Shown piece by piece: positions 53,045 through 62,190 of a DNA stretch of 64,000 nt. The stretch is taken from contig NZ_NETJ01000001.1 in the NCBI RefSeq assembly GCF_002128405.1, positions 310,001 through 374,000 of the forward strand. Reading direction: 5' to 3'. The stretch is from Gottfriedia solisilvae (GTDB taxonomy: Bacteria; Bacillota; Bacilli; Bacillales; Bacillaceae_G). Position numbers and translations under genes: made by a program. The notes below the pieces were generated by a model. The model was not told the origin of the DNA, searched no databases, and saw only the letters and a list, made by a program, of their open reading frames with translations. Within the stretch, counting starts at the first letter, position 1. Every line of letters starts with the position of its first letter.

Positions 53045-53674
53045 ATGATTTTAATCGAGGTTTTTGTATATGCAGGAATTATAGCGGCTAGTATCTCTGG
53101 TACTTTAGTCGGAATTCAAAAGAAATTGGATTTATTTGGTGTTGTTTTTTTAGCTGCATGTACAGCTTTAGGTGGAGGATTAATTCGAGATATCATTTTA
53201 GGTCAATCCGTGCCTAACGTATTCGTAAAGCCTCAATATTTTATTGTAAGTACTATCATTTCTATTTTAACATGGTTATTTTATCAACGTACATTACAGT
53301 TTCAAACTACTTTAATATTAACAGATGCAATTGGACTTGGTGTATTTACAGCGGTCGGTGCGTATTCTGCAATTGACCATGGATTAAAAGGAGCATTCTT
53401 AATTGTTTCAATGGGTTTAATCACTGGAATCGGTGGTGGAATTATGAGAGATGTGTTCGCAAGGGAAATACCGCTTGTTTTCCAAAAAGAAATCTATGCA
53501 ATTGCAGCAATTGTAGGCTCTGTATCCATTTTGTTAACGAGTGAAATTTTCTCAAAATTATCATCACTTTATATTTGTTTTGTAATTACAACGCTTATAA
53601 GAATTATAGCGGTTCGTTATAAAGTAAATTTCCCAATTCGCAATGTAAATGATAAATCTTTCAATATGGAATAA
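53045..53674 (+). CDS. TRIC/UPF0126 (YicG-like) membrane protein
   Basis: A 209-residue membrane protein of two three-helix repeats. Each repeat has the glycine motif: TALGGGLIRDIILG (residues ~38-51) and TGIGGGIMRDVFAREIP (~123-139). This is the UPF0126/TRIC-type fold, thought to form a cation or small-molecule channel in prokaryotes. GGGGATAGAGGAGA precedes the ATG. Confidence 0.9.
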   Translation: MILIEVFVYAGIIAASISGTLVGIQKKLDLFGVVFLAACTALGGGLIRDIILGQSVPNVFVKPQYFIVSTIISILTWLFYQRTLQFQTTLILTDAIGLGVFTAVGAYSAIDHGLKGAFLIVSMGLITGIGGGIMRDVFAREIPLVFQKEIYAIAAIVGSVSILLTSEIFSKLSSLYICFVITTLIRIIAVRYKVNFPIRNVNDKSFNME

Positions 53675-53690
53675 CTACTATATTATAATG

Positions 53691-53731
53691 AATGGCCCTA
53701 AACTAGTGTTGACTAGTAGAGGGCCATTTTT
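53691..53731. terminator. Bidirectional terminator
   Basis: AATGGCCCT / AGGGCCATT around an inner ACTAGT/ACTAGT pair, followed by TTTTTATT. Confidence 0.88.
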
Positions 53732-53732
53732 A

Positions 53733-54281
53733 TTAGAAGCTTTTTGATTCTAAAAATTCTTTGTATAAAATTTCTTTTTGTACATATTCTTTTAATTCAT
53801 CAATCACTTCAGTAACTTTTGTAAAGGCATCCTCTTTCACTGAAATATCATTTTCAATGAAATCAACTGGATCTAAAACTAGATGTTTTGGAATTGCATT
53901 TCCATAAACACCTCTTACAACTGTTCTTGCATTATTAAGCGCATTAATGCCACCTTTTCCTCCACCAGCAACTGCCAATAAAGCAATCGGCTTTTTCTTA
54001 AAAGGTTCAGATCCAAATAGCTCGATTAAATTTTTTAATGCGCCGCTCATTGCATTATTATACTCAGGTGTACATAGCACAATTCCATCTGCTTGAATTA
54101 ATGTATTTCGAATTGATTTAACAACATCTAATTCTTTTTGTTCAGCTTCACCATTATATAAAGGTAATTCACCTAAAGCTAAATCTACTAATGAAAAATT
54201 AAAAACATCAACAAGTTGTTTTGCTAATACACCAGTTCTTCCAATTGCTCTTGGTGAACCATTTACTACGACAATATTCAA
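53733..54281 (-). CDS. NADPH-dependent FMN reductase family protein
   Basis: A 182-residue flavodoxin-like enzyme. The phosphate loop is VVNGSPRAIGRTGVLA (residues ~5-20) and CTPEYNNAMSGALKNLIE (~80-97) is the family signature. It is likely a quinone, azo or chromate reductase or an FMN reductase. The open frame reaches 54332, but GAGGAG is seven bases before the TTG at 54281, where the homologous N-terminus starts. Some relatives (YhdA/AzoR) respond to electrophile stress. Confidence 0.88.
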   Translation of the reverse strand: MNIVVVNGSPRAIGRTGVLAKQLVDVFNFSLVDLALGELPLYNGEAEQKELDVVKSIRNTLIQADGIVLCTPEYNNAMSGALKNLIELFGSEPFKKKPIALLAVAGGGKGGINALNNARTVVRGVYGNAIPKHLVLDPVDFIENDISVKEDAFTKVTEVIDELKEYVQKEILYKEFLESKSF

Positions 54282-54520
54282 TATAATTCTCCTCACTGTA
54301 TTATGATGATGTACAAGATTATGTTTCGACAACTTTTCTTAAAATCCTTCTAGGAATCTTATATTAATATTATAAAAGAAGATTTTTGAATTACCATGTT
54401 TTTCTATTTTAAAATAAGATACTTAGTCATGATATTAGTTGAATTTAAATAATATGAAGGTTGTTTAAATATCATTATTGAATATAGATTGTTAAAGATG
54501 GAAAAAAATGGAGGAATCAA

Positions 54521-54769
54521 ATGAAGAAGCATTTAGGAAAACTTTCAATTCTTTTTCTTTTAGCAGACATACTTTTCGTACTTTCCATACAAGGCAAGTA
54601 TATAAATCATGCATTTGCATATATAACAATATTTATCTTATATCTACTTTCTGTACTATCTGCGCTTTATAGTGAAGGTGTTTGGAAAAAAATCTCTTTA
54701 ACACTACTCTCCATTATATTTCTCGTGATCATAGGATATTTCGTATTAGGTGTGCTTGCATTTTTATAA
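54521..54769 (+). CDS. Small membrane protein, unknown
   Basis: An 82-residue protein with three hydrophobic helices (LSILFLLADILFVLSI, FAYITIFILYLLSVLSALY and LTLLSIIFLVIIGYFVLG). AATGGAGGAATCAA is a strong ribosome site before the ATG. It is ~107 bp upstream of a DMT gene on the same strand. Function not known. Confidence 0.65.
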   Translation: MKKHLGKLSILFLLADILFVLSIQGKYINHAFAYITIFILYLLSVLSALYSEGVWKKISLTLLSIIFLVIIGYFVLGVLAFL

Positions 54770-54875
54770 AATAAGATTCGAACAAAAACAAGGAGCTACT
54801 TTTTTATAATTGATACTTCGTCATATTTTCTATTATACTTATTTGACAGAATATTAAAATTAAGAAGGTGATGTT

Positions 54876-55790
54876 ATGACAAAACAAGAGGTCAACAATA
54901 AAGCAACGATTAGTATTATCATCGCAATGGCTATTTTTGGAACTATTGGATTTATTGCCCCAAAAACGGGACTTAAAGCAATTGATTTAGTATTTATACG
55001 ATGTATATTTGCCAGTATTTTTTTATTTTTAGTTTGGTTTTTAACTGGCTTATATAAAAACGAAGTCTATCATAAAAAAGATATTTTTCTATCACTATTT
55101 AGTGGAGTCTTATTAGTTTGTAATTGGGTTTTCCTATTTAAATCATTTGAAAATTTATCAGTGACGATTTCGATCTCTATCTATTATTTAGCACCTGTCA
55201 TATTATTCTTAGTGGGAAGCCTTATTTTTAAAGAAAAGATAACTATGATACCACTACTTGGTGTTTTTAGTAGTTTTATTGGTTCAATCCTACTATCAGG
55301 GATCAACTCAGATTTTACTTTTAAAACACTTCTTTCTTCTGGTGTAATATGGGCATTTCTTGCTGCAATTTTTTATGGCTTTTTAATGATTGTTAATAAA
55401 GGGATCACTCAAACAAGTGCATATTTTACGACACTTTTACAGACTACACTAGGCTTCATTTTACTTCTTCCTTTTGTAAAATTTAGTGCTTTCCATAACC
55501 TACATATGGAAAATTGGACTTTTATATTAATTATTGGCTTCGTACATACTGGCGTGATTTATGCTTTATTTTTTGGGAATATTCGATTTCTACCTGCAAA
55601 TACAATTGCTGTCCTTACTTTTTTAGATCCTGCAGTAGCAATTGTACTAGATACTATGATAACTGGCTTTAAGCCAACCCCTCTTCAAATCGTAGGAATT
55701 TTCCTTACGTTTTTAGGGATCGCATTAATCATGTTGCTCAATTCTACTAAAAAAGAAGTTAGTAATTCATCAAAGAAGATTGCAAATTGA
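54876..55790 (+). CDS. EamA-family (DMT) transporter
   Basis: A 304-residue transporter with ten helices in two EamA repeats. The second repeat carries LTFLDPAVAIVLDTMITGFK (residues ~247-266), the typical P-x-x-A turn of this family. It has a short C-terminal basic tail. TTAAGAAGGTGATGTT precedes the ATG. It ends 31 bp before the promoter of the type I antitoxin-like RNA. Substrate unknown. Confidence 0.88.
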   Translation: MTKQEVNNKATISIIIAMAIFGTIGFIAPKTGLKAIDLVFIRCIFASIFLFLVWFLTGLYKNEVYHKKDIFLSLFSGVLLVCNWVFLFKSFENLSVTISISIYYLAPVILFLVGSLIFKEKITMIPLLGVFSSFIGSILLSGINSDFTFKTLLSSGVIWAFLAAIFYGFLMIVNKGITQTSAYFTTLLQTTLGFILLLPFVKFSAFHNLHMENWTFILIIGFVHTGVIYALFFGNIRFLPANTIAVLTFLDPAVAIVLDTMITGFKPTPLQIVGIFLTFLGIALIMLLNSTKKEVSNSSKKIAN

Positions 55791-55821
55791 TCAGAATTAA
55801 GTAAAAAGAAAGACAAGTTCA

Positions 55822-55850
55822 TTGTCAAATTATACTAAAAGTACTATAAT
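55822..55850 (+). promoter_or_regulatory. Promoter of a small antisense RNA
   Basis: TTGTCA, 17 bp, TATAAT (55845-55850). Confidence 0.82.
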
Positions 55851-55856
55851 ATAATC

Positions 55857-55990
55857 ATTAAGAATATACTAAAAAGAGATGTGCTGCATACACATCTCCT
55901 TCCGAGTAGTAATTGTAAAGTTGCTTCCTCGGACCTAGTGAATATAGCCACCACATCCATTCGAGGGGTAGGGTGGTTATTTTCTTTTAT
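55857..55990 (+). ncRNA. Putative type I antitoxin RNA, about 130 nt
   Basis: The promoter at 55822-55850 is followed by three hairpins: GAGATGTG/CACATCTC (55869-55892), TCCGAG/CTCGGA (55902-55932) and the terminator ATAGCCACC/GGTGGTTAT (55944-55980) with TTTCTTTTAT. No good reading frame with a ribosome site was seen in it. Its 3' end runs into the stop codon and 3' part of the convergent toxin gene, the layout of txpA/ratA and related type I systems. Exact ends are inferred. Confidence 0.65.
55941..55990 (+). terminator. Terminator of the small RNA
   Basis: ATAGCCACC / GGTGGTTAT (one G-U pair) with a pyrimidine-rich tail. The right arm contains the toxin stop codon on the opposite strand. 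Confidence 0.75.
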
Positions 55991-56087
55991 TCAAAGAAAC
56001 GACGATACCGATTACACTTAAGATTACAGTTGATGTTATTCCAATACTTTGGATAATTAGTGTTGCAATCTCATAACCAGTCACCAT
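55977..56087 (-). CDS. Holin-like type I toxin, 36 residues
   Basis: MVTGYEIATLIIQSIGITST is the start of a 36-residue peptide with a single membrane helix (residues ~7-30) and a basic end SLNKRK. This matches the 'putative holin-like toxin' family of Bacillus (short Tyr-Glu head, one helix, N-K-K/R-K tail). The ribosome site GGGAGGTGAT four bases before the ATG is unusually strong, as in other type I toxins. The convergent small RNA overlaps its 3' end. No translation or toxicity data are available, so it is a strong structural guess. Confidence 0.8.
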   Translation of the reverse strand: MVTGYEIATLIIQSIGITSTVILSVIGIVVSLNKRK

Positions 56088-56527
56088 ATCACCTCCCTTC
56101 AACCGAAGAAAGGCACCTACCACAACTCTACTCTACCTAATTTTACCATAAAGAATAATAGAATACCAGAATATATGTTCTGTTTTTTGCATAATAAAAT
56201 TTTAAAGGTTTCATAAATGACTAGTCTGATAATATTTCAATTGGACTGTTCTTAAATAAATCAGTATTTAACATTTTCATCAGTTAATGTTTATATAATT
56301 CCCCCTATGCCATATCCCTATTTAAAACACTCTATCTATTTAAAATGAATAGTAGCTTGTAAGCATTTTTGATGTTAAGTCGATTTTGAATCCCTCCTTT
56401 CCAAACTAATATTCCCTGGATAAAGAAATCACGATTTGAAATTTAATTTCTAAATATTTTCTAAATTATTGAAATTTTATTACAATTTTGTATAGACAAT
56501 ACTTTCCAGTTTTGGTAGCTTTATATT
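56088..56527. other. Gene-free spacer upstream of the toxin and of the glycosidase
   Basis: AT-rich. It should contain the toxin promoter (TAAAAT near 56147 on the minus strand is a candidate -10) and the glycosidase promoter. No frame with a ribosome site was seen. Confidence 0.4.
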
Positions 56528-56542
56528 ATGTAAGCGCTACTA
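56528..56542. promoter_or_regulatory. Possible CcpA cre site before the glycosidase gene
   Basis: ATGTAAGCGCTACTA fits the CcpA consensus WTGNAANCGNWNNCW except one position. It lies about 30 bp upstream of the start codon, near where transcription would begin. Confidence 0.45.
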
Positions 56543-56570
56543 ATTTAATAGAAAGCTAGGTGGATTACTT

Positions 56571-58172
56571 ATGAAAAGAAGAAAGATTGGGAAATATGTA
56601 CTTGCACTAACAGTCGGAACATCATTATTACTACCAAATTTTCCAACTGTGAAGGCGGAAACACTTTCACAGTACATGGTACCTCCTAAACATGAACTAC
56701 GTGCTGCTTGGATTGCCTCAGTTACAAATATTGATTGGCCTTCTAAAACAGGTTTATCTGTTATGCAGCAAAAATCGGAGTTTATTAAGCTATTAGATGA
56801 TGTTGAAAAAATGGGAATGAACTCTGTTGTTGTCCAAATTAAACCAACAGCTGATGCATTTTATCCTTCCCAATATGGACCTTGGTCAAAATATTTAACA
56901 GGAACACAAGGTAAGGATCCAGGTTATGATCCGCTTGCATTTATGGTTGAAGAAGCACATAAGCGAAATATTGAATTTCATGCATGGTTTAATCCGTATC
57001 GAATTACAATGCCCCGTACTACCCCAGGTAACGCAACTTTAGAAGATTTAAATACTTTAGCAGAGTCTCATCCTGCTAGAAAACATCCAGATTGGGTTAT
57101 CCCTTATGGTACCCAGTTGTATTTTGATCCAGGTATTCCTGAAGCTCGTCAGTTTATTGAAGATGGGATCATGGAGGTTGTTAGGAATTACGATATTGAT
57201 GCAGTCCATATGGACGATTATTTTTATCCATATCGCATAGCAGGTCAGGAATTTCCAGACCATTTAAGTTATGAAAAATATGGTAAAGATTTATTTACAG
57301 ATAAAGATGATTGGCGACGTGACAATGTGGATCAGTTTGTAAAAGAGGTTAATGAAAGCATAAAGCAAGTAAAACCTTATGTTAAATTCGGTATCAGTCC
57401 ATTTGGAGTATGGCGTAATATCGCTAAAGACCCAACAGGTTCAAATACAACTGCAGGTCAAACGAATTATGACGATTTGTTCGCAGATACAAGAGAATGG
57501 ATAAATAAAGAGTATATAGATTATATTACCCCTCAAATTTACTGGAATATTGGGTTTGAACCAGCAGCTTATGATATTTTAGCAGATTGGTGGACGAAGG
57601 AAGTTGAAGGAAAAAATGTCGATTTGTATATTGGACAAGCTGCATACAAAATTAATGCTAATAATGAAGCATGGGCTCTGCCAAATGAACTGCCAAATCA
57701 AATCGCATTAAATCGCCAAATTCCACAAATAAAAGGAAGTATGCATTTTTCAATAAAAAGCTTAAATAATAATCCACTAGGTATTAAAGATCGTTTAAGC
57801 CAAGTTGAATATCGAACAAAAGCTTTAATCCCTTCTATGCCATGGATTGATAATCAAGCTCCAAAGAAACCAAAATTTAAAAAAGCAACTAGAATCGCTG
57901 AAGGAAATTTACTTACGATTCAAAATAACCCAAGTGATAAAGATGTCGCTTATTATGTCGTCTATCGTTTTGAAGGTAAAAATGCAGATAATATAAACGA
58001 TGCAAGAAATATTTTAACTACTGTTCGTAAATCTGTAAAAAAAGAAACAACTTATCTTGATAGTACAATATCACAGGATAAAGACTATACTTACGTAATT
58101 ACAGCAGTTGATCGAAATCACAATGAAAGTAAAGAGACTAAAAAAATAATTGTAAAAGCAAATAAACTTTAA
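56571..58172 (+). CDS. Secreted GHL10/DUF187 glycosidase (YngK-like)
   Basis: A 533-residue exported enzyme. Residues 1-~30 are a signal peptide ending VKAE. A TIM-barrel of the GHL10 family covers ~40-420 (RAAWIASVTNIDWPSK, HAWFNPYRI, VHMDDYFYPY, KFGISPFGVWRN, IDYITPQIYW). Residues ~425-533 look like a fibronectin-III-like domain (VAYYVVYRFEG, YTYVITAVDRNHNES). B. subtilis YngK is the closest named relative. The family acts on wall or polymer glycans (unproven). A cre-like site suggests carbon catabolite repression. Confidence 0.92.
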   Translation: MKRRKIGKYVLALTVGTSLLLPNFPTVKAETLSQYMVPPKHELRAAWIASVTNIDWPSKTGLSVMQQKSEFIKLLDDVEKMGMNSVVVQIKPTADAFYPSQYGPWSKYLTGTQGKDPGYDPLAFMVEEAHKRNIEFHAWFNPYRITMPRTTPGNATLEDLNTLAESHPARKHPDWVIPYGTQLYFDPGIPEARQFIEDGIMEVVRNYDIDAVHMDDYFYPYRIAGQEFPDHLSYEKYGKDLFTDKDDWRRDNVDQFVKEVNESIKQVKPYVKFGISPFGVWRNIAKDPTGSNTTAGQTNYDDLFADTREWINKEYIDYITPQIYWNIGFEPAAYDILADWWTKEVEGKNVDLYIGQAAYKINANNEAWALPNELPNQIALNRQIPQIKGSMHFSIKSLNNNPLGIKDRLSQVEYRTKALIPSMPWIDNQAPKKPKFKKATRIAEGNLLTIQNNPSDKDVAYYVVYRFEGKNADNINDARNILTTVRKSVKKETTYLDSTISQDKDYTYVITAVDRNHNESKETKKIIVKANKL

Positions 58173-58191
58173 CATCTCCCTTTACTTAAAT

Positions 58192-58224
58192 AAAAAGAGC
58201 TTCCAATAGTGGAAGCTCTTTTTT
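58192..58224. terminator. Bidirectional terminator
   Basis: AAAAAGAGCTTCC / GGAAGCTCTTTTTT between the glycosidase and recQ. Confidence 0.9.
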
Positions 58225-58247
58225 GTTTAAATTTATTGGACTTAACT

Positions 58248-60356
58248 TTAAATTCCAGCCTTCATAATTGCCGCTTTGATCATGAAATAACTAATATCAG
58301 CATTAAGCTCTTCTTTGATTGGTTTTAGCTTTTCGCTTCCTACCAATTTAATCGCAGCATTTATTTCTTCCTCTATATCATTTGGTAAAATTTCGCCCCA
58401 TTCAAAAGTCGTATCCTCCACTGCACCTTGAAGAATATGGCTTTCAATCGTTACTGGATTTAATCCTCTTTGTTTAGCGATTTCTTTAATATTTAAACCT
58501 TCTTTATATAAATCATATGAAATTTCATGTGAAGGAATCTTCTCCTTCATTGAAGAAATGATAGGTTTAACTGATTGTTCAATTTGGTTTGCTGCCTTAT
58601 ATGCCTGAATTAATTCGATAAATTGCTTACCAAATCGTTGCTGCTTTTGAAGCCCTACTCCTTTAGCTTCTAAAAATTCTTCGTCTGTTTCAGGCAGTAA
58701 CTTACATAAATCTCGCAAAGTGCTATCAGAAAAAACAACAAATGGTGGAACACCTAATTCTGTGGCAATCTCTTTACGCAATGCACGTAATTGTTCAAAT
58801 AACTCACTGTTTGTAGAAGTTGCTTCAACAATAATTTCTTCTTTTTTCATTACCTGAACTTTATTTAAAAGTACTTCTCTTCCTTTATTTGTTACATTTA
58901 ATAAGGGGAATTTCCCATCGGTTACACCTATATATTGTTCTGATGTTAAAAAGTCAATTAAGTCTCCTACATTCTTTAACGTACGATTTTTTAACAGTCC
59001 ATAAGTTGATAATGTCTGGAAGTTAAAGTCTAGCAATTTTTTATTTGACGAGCCAGTTAATACTGAAGCAACCATTGTTTTCCCAAATCGTTCACCCATT
59101 CTTATAATACATGATAAAACGATTTGAGCGTCTTTTGTAATATCAATAGAAGAACGTTGATCGATACAATTACTACATTTTCCACAGTTTTGATTCGTTT
59201 GATCTCCAAAATAGTGAAGTATAAAAGCTTGTAAACATGTTTCTAGGTAACTGTAATCCTTCATTGATTGTAGTTTTTGAATTTCTTGTTTTTCTCTATT
59301 AAAATCATGAGTTGACTGCTCAATTAAAAATCTTTGGATTTGTACATCTTGTGCATTAAAAAGTAAAATACACTCACTTTCTAATCCATCTCGCCCTGCT
59401 CTTCCTGCCTCTTGATAGTAACTTTCCATGTTTTTAGGCATTTGATAATGAATTACGTATCTCACATTTGATTTATCAATACCCATCCCAAACGCATTTG
59501 TTGCTACAATGACATTTATATCATCCTGAAGAAATGCATCTTGTTGTCTTGTTCTTTCGGCATCACTTAAACCTGCATGATATCTACCAACTGACACACC
59601 AAGTTTTTTCAATTGTTCTGTTACTTTATCAACTTCTTTTCTAGTTGCAGCATAAATAATTCCAGCTTCATTTTTATTCTTTTTTACATAATTAGAAATA
59701 TAGTCAAGTCTATTTTGTCCTCTAATGACTTTAAATGACAGATTTTCTCTTCCAAATCCTGTTATAATTGCACTTTCCTCATCAATGCCTAATTGACTAC
59801 AAATATCAGATTTTACTTGTGGGGTAGCCGTTGCAGTTAGTGCAAGTATTGTTGGATTAGACGGTAATTCAGAAATTAAATCTTTAATTCTTAAATAACT
59901 TGGTCTAAAATCGTGCCCCCATGATGATATACAATGTGCTTCATCTACTGCCACTAGTTTAATAGGCAATTGCTTTAACTGATCGATAAAACTTTCAGAT
60001 TCAAGTCGTTCTGGTGCAATATAAAGAATTTTATATTCTCCAATGCTTAAATCCATCAATCTTTCATTTACCTCATGATATGAAAGTGAACTATTGATAA
60101 AAGTGGATGGTATTCCTACTTGGTGTAGGGAATCAACTTGGTCTTTCATTAAAGAGATTAGTGGAGAAATGACGAGGGTAACTCCTTGGAGTATTGTCGC
60201 TGGAATTTGGTAACAAATTGATTTCCCTCCACCCGTCGGCATTATGCCAGCCGTGTGTTGACCAGATAAAACTCTTTCGATAATTTGTTCTTGTCCTTTT
60301 CTAAAATGGTCATATCCGAAATATTCCTTTAAGTTCTTCCTTGCTATAGTTAACAT
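58248..60356 (-). CDS. recQ: ATP-dependent DNA helicase RecQ
   Basis: A 702-residue helicase. Motif I is MPTGGGKSICYQIP (residues ~39-52), motif II is AVDEAHCISSWGHDFRPSY (~135-153), and motif VI is YYQEAGRAGRDG (~313-324). The zinc-binding RQC part (CGKCSNC) and an HRDC domain (~515-590) follow, then ~110 residues with a helix-turn-helix-like end. It unwinds recombination intermediates. The length is longer than E. coli RecQ (~610) owing to that tail, as in many bacilli. Confidence 0.95.
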   Translation of the reverse strand: MLTIARKNLKEYFGYDHFRKGQEQIIERVLSGQHTAGIMPTGGGKSICYQIPATILQGVTLVISPLISLMKDQVDSLHQVGIPSTFINSSLSYHEVNERLMDLSIGEYKILYIAPERLESESFIDQLKQLPIKLVAVDEAHCISSWGHDFRPSYLRIKDLISELPSNPTILALTATATPQVKSDICSQLGIDEESAIITGFGRENLSFKVIRGQNRLDYISNYVKKNKNEAGIIYAATRKEVDKVTEQLKKLGVSVGRYHAGLSDAERTRQQDAFLQDDINVIVATNAFGMGIDKSNVRYVIHYQMPKNMESYYQEAGRAGRDGLESECILLFNAQDVQIQRFLIEQSTHDFNREKQEIQKLQSMKDYSYLETCLQAFILHYFGDQTNQNCGKCSNCIDQRSSIDITKDAQIVLSCIIRMGERFGKTMVASVLTGSSNKKLLDFNFQTLSTYGLLKNRTLKNVGDLIDFLTSEQYIGVTDGKFPLLNVTNKGREVLLNKVQVMKKEEIIVEATSTNSELFEQLRALRKEIATELGVPPFVVFSDSTLRDLCKLLPETDEEFLEAKGVGLQKQQRFGKQFIELIQAYKAANQIEQSVKPIISSMKEKIPSHEISYDLYKEGLNIKEIAKQRGLNPVTIESHILQGAVEDTTFEWGEILPNDIEEEINAAIKLVGSEKLKPIKEELNADISYFMIKAAIMKAGI

Positions 60357-60400
60357 GCGTTCCTCCTCTTTTGTAGATTTTATTCCTTCACTTTATTGTA

Positions 60401-60841
60401 CTACATTGTAATCGTCGTTAAAATTTTTCTTAAACCAATTTCAAAGTTTGTATTATCTTCTTTTTGACGTTTCTTAGGTCCTTTAACTCTTCCACCTGCA
60501 TTACGAATTTTCTTTGAAACATAACGTGAATGAAGGAGAGAATCAATGTTTTCATTCGTATATTGATGACCATTTTGATTTAATACATATGCTTGCTTTG
60601 ATAAAACCATAGCAGCAAGTCCATAATCTTGCGTAATAACTATATCACCTTTTGTTACTCTATTAACTAACGCAAAATCAACCGCATCTGCACCTTGAGA
60701 AATGATGATTGTTTCTGCCCCTTCTCTTTGCATAATATGCGCAGTATCACATAATAAAAGTACTGGGACATTAAACTCTTTTGCAATTTGTATCGTTTCA
60801 TTTACAACTGGACATCCATCTGCATCAATTAAGATTTTCAT
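60401..60841 (-). CDS. yaiI: YaiI/YqxD family protein (UPF0178)
   Basis: A 146-residue protein. MKILIDADGCPVVNETIQIA is the hallmark start, with DFALVNRVTKGDIVITQDYGLA (in two parts, residues ~55-75) as the second motif, and the GGRVKGPKKR tail. The fold is PIN-like, and a nuclease role is suspected but not shown. It overlaps the pseudouridine synthase gene by 17 bp, so they form an operon. Confidence 0.92.
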   Translation of the reverse strand: MKILIDADGCPVVNETIQIAKEFNVPVLLLCDTAHIMQREGAETIIISQGADAVDFALVNRVTKGDIVITQDYGLAAMVLSKQAYVLNQNGHQYTNENIDSLLHSRYVSKKIRNAGGRVKGPKKRQKEDNTNFEIGLRKILTTITM

Positions 60842-61541
60842 TCATTTCTTCCTCTTTCAATTGATTTATAAGCATTTTTAATTCTAAATCTGATAGAGAT
60901 CTCCATTTTCCAACTTCTAGATTCTCTAAATGAATGTTCATAATTCGAATTCTCTTCAGTTTTACTACTTTATATCCGAAATACTTAGCCATTTTACGAA
61001 TTTGACGATTTAACCCTTGTGTTAAAACAATACGAAATGTACATTCATCCACCCTCGTCACTACACACTTTTTTGTTATGACATCACCTATTGGCACCCC
61101 ATCAGACATACCTGTTAAAAATTCTTGATCAAATGGCTTATCAACCGTTACGATATATTCCTTTTCATGCCCGTTTTCACTATGAAGGATTTTATGAGCT
61201 ATAGGTCCATCGTTTGTAAGGATAATTAGACCCTCTGAATCTTTATCGAGCCTTCCAACCGGAAACAATCTTTTCGGATAATTTACAAATTCTATTATAT
61301 TTCCTTCTACAGTATGTAAACCAGTACATGTGATACCAACTGGTTTGTTTAATATGATATAATCCTTTTCGTTTGATAATTGGAGCACTTCGCCATTTAT
61401 TTCCACGATATCTTGATGATCAACCATACTATTTTTTTCTGCAAGAACACCATTTATTTTAACATCACCAGCTGCAACAAGCCTTTCTGCTGCGCGTCTT
61501 GAACAATATCCTGATGCACTAATAAAAACATTTATTCTCAA
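60825..61541 (-). CDS. Ribosomal pseudouridine synthase, RsuA/RluF family
   Basis: A 238-residue synthase. An S4 domain comes first (residues ~1-55; YCSRRAAERLVAAGDVKING), then the catalytic domain with VGRLDKDSEGLIILTNDG (~96-113, catalytic Asp). LTQGLNRQIRKMAKYFGYKVV is the C-terminal landmark. The RluF/RsuA split is not fixed here: RluF (23S position 2604) is favoured by the G-Y-K-V ending. It has a 17-bp overlap with yaiI. Confidence 0.9.
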   Translation of the reverse strand: MRINVFISASGYCSRRAAERLVAAGDVKINGVLAEKNSMVDHQDIVEINGEVLQLSNEKDYIILNKPVGITCTGLHTVEGNIIEFVNYPKRLFPVGRLDKDSEGLIILTNDGPIAHKILHSENGHEKEYIVTVDKPFDQEFLTGMSDGVPIGDVITKKCVVTRVDECTFRIVLTQGLNRQIRKMAKYFGYKVVKLKRIRIMNIHLENLEVGKWRSLSDLELKMLINQLKEEEMNENLN

Positions 61542-61580
61542 AACAATTCCTCTTTTACATAACTTTTATATCATCATAAC

Positions 61581-61620
61581 AAAAAGTGTTGTGACAATAC
61601 AGCAATCACAACACTTTTTG
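61581..61620. terminator. Bidirectional terminator
   Basis: AAAAAGTGTTGTGA / TCACAACACTTTTT, ending the pxp-ankyrin operon on the minus strand ~66 bases after the stop. Confidence 0.85.
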
Positions 61621-61686
61621 TTTATTAACTCATTTATAAACAGAAATTTGATTTTTTTAAAATCCACATACAACAAAGGCTATTTT

Positions 61687-62190
61687 TTAGTTAACCGCTT
61701 GTGATAAATAATGAATAAATTCAGTAAGATTACGTTCTTCTGCAATTTGGAAAGGTGTATTACCAGCATTGCTTTTATATATTTTTGCACCATTTTCTAT
61801 TAACAGTTTTGCTATTGAGATATTTCCTTCGAACGCGGCGATATGTAAAGGAGTATGTCCTTCACTATCTTTGATATTACAATCTGCTCCGTTTAATAGT
61901 AGATACTCTATCGTATCAATTGATTTAGCCCCAGCAATTGCGGCGTGTAGTGCCGTATTTTGAGGGATGAATGAAATTTTCGAATGTGAAATTGCATTGA
62001 TATCTGCACCATGTGACAATAAATTTTTTACAACTTCAATTTGTCCAAAATGAGCTGCGATGCCTAATAGTGTTAAACCACTTTCATTTTCCTTATTCAC
62101 TAAAATTGGTTGCTCACTTAATAGCTTGTCTACTAATTGATGGTCTCCAGTCTCAGCGGCAAGAAATAAAGTTGTTAATATTTCTATCAT
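61687..62190 (-). CDS. Ankyrin-repeat protein
   Basis: A 167-residue protein of four to five ankyrin repeats. The clear ones are at ~37-68 (GLTLLGIAAHFGQIEVVKNLL), ~76-108 (NTALHAAIAG, IEYLLLNGADCN) and ~112-142 (GHTPLHIAAFEGNISIAKLL); the ends are capping repeats. Its start overlaps the pxpC stop by four bases, so it belongs to the 5-oxoproline operon. Ankyrin scaffolds bind proteins; the partner here is unknown. Confidence 0.88.
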   Translation of the reverse strand: MIEILTTLFLAAETGDHQLVDKLLSEQPILVNKENESGLTLLGIAAHFGQIEVVKNLLSHGADINAISHSKISFIPQNTALHAAIAGAKSIDTIEYLLLNGADCNIKDSEGHTPLHIAAFEGNISIAKLLIENGAKIYKSNAGNTPFQIAEERNLTEFIHYLSQAVN

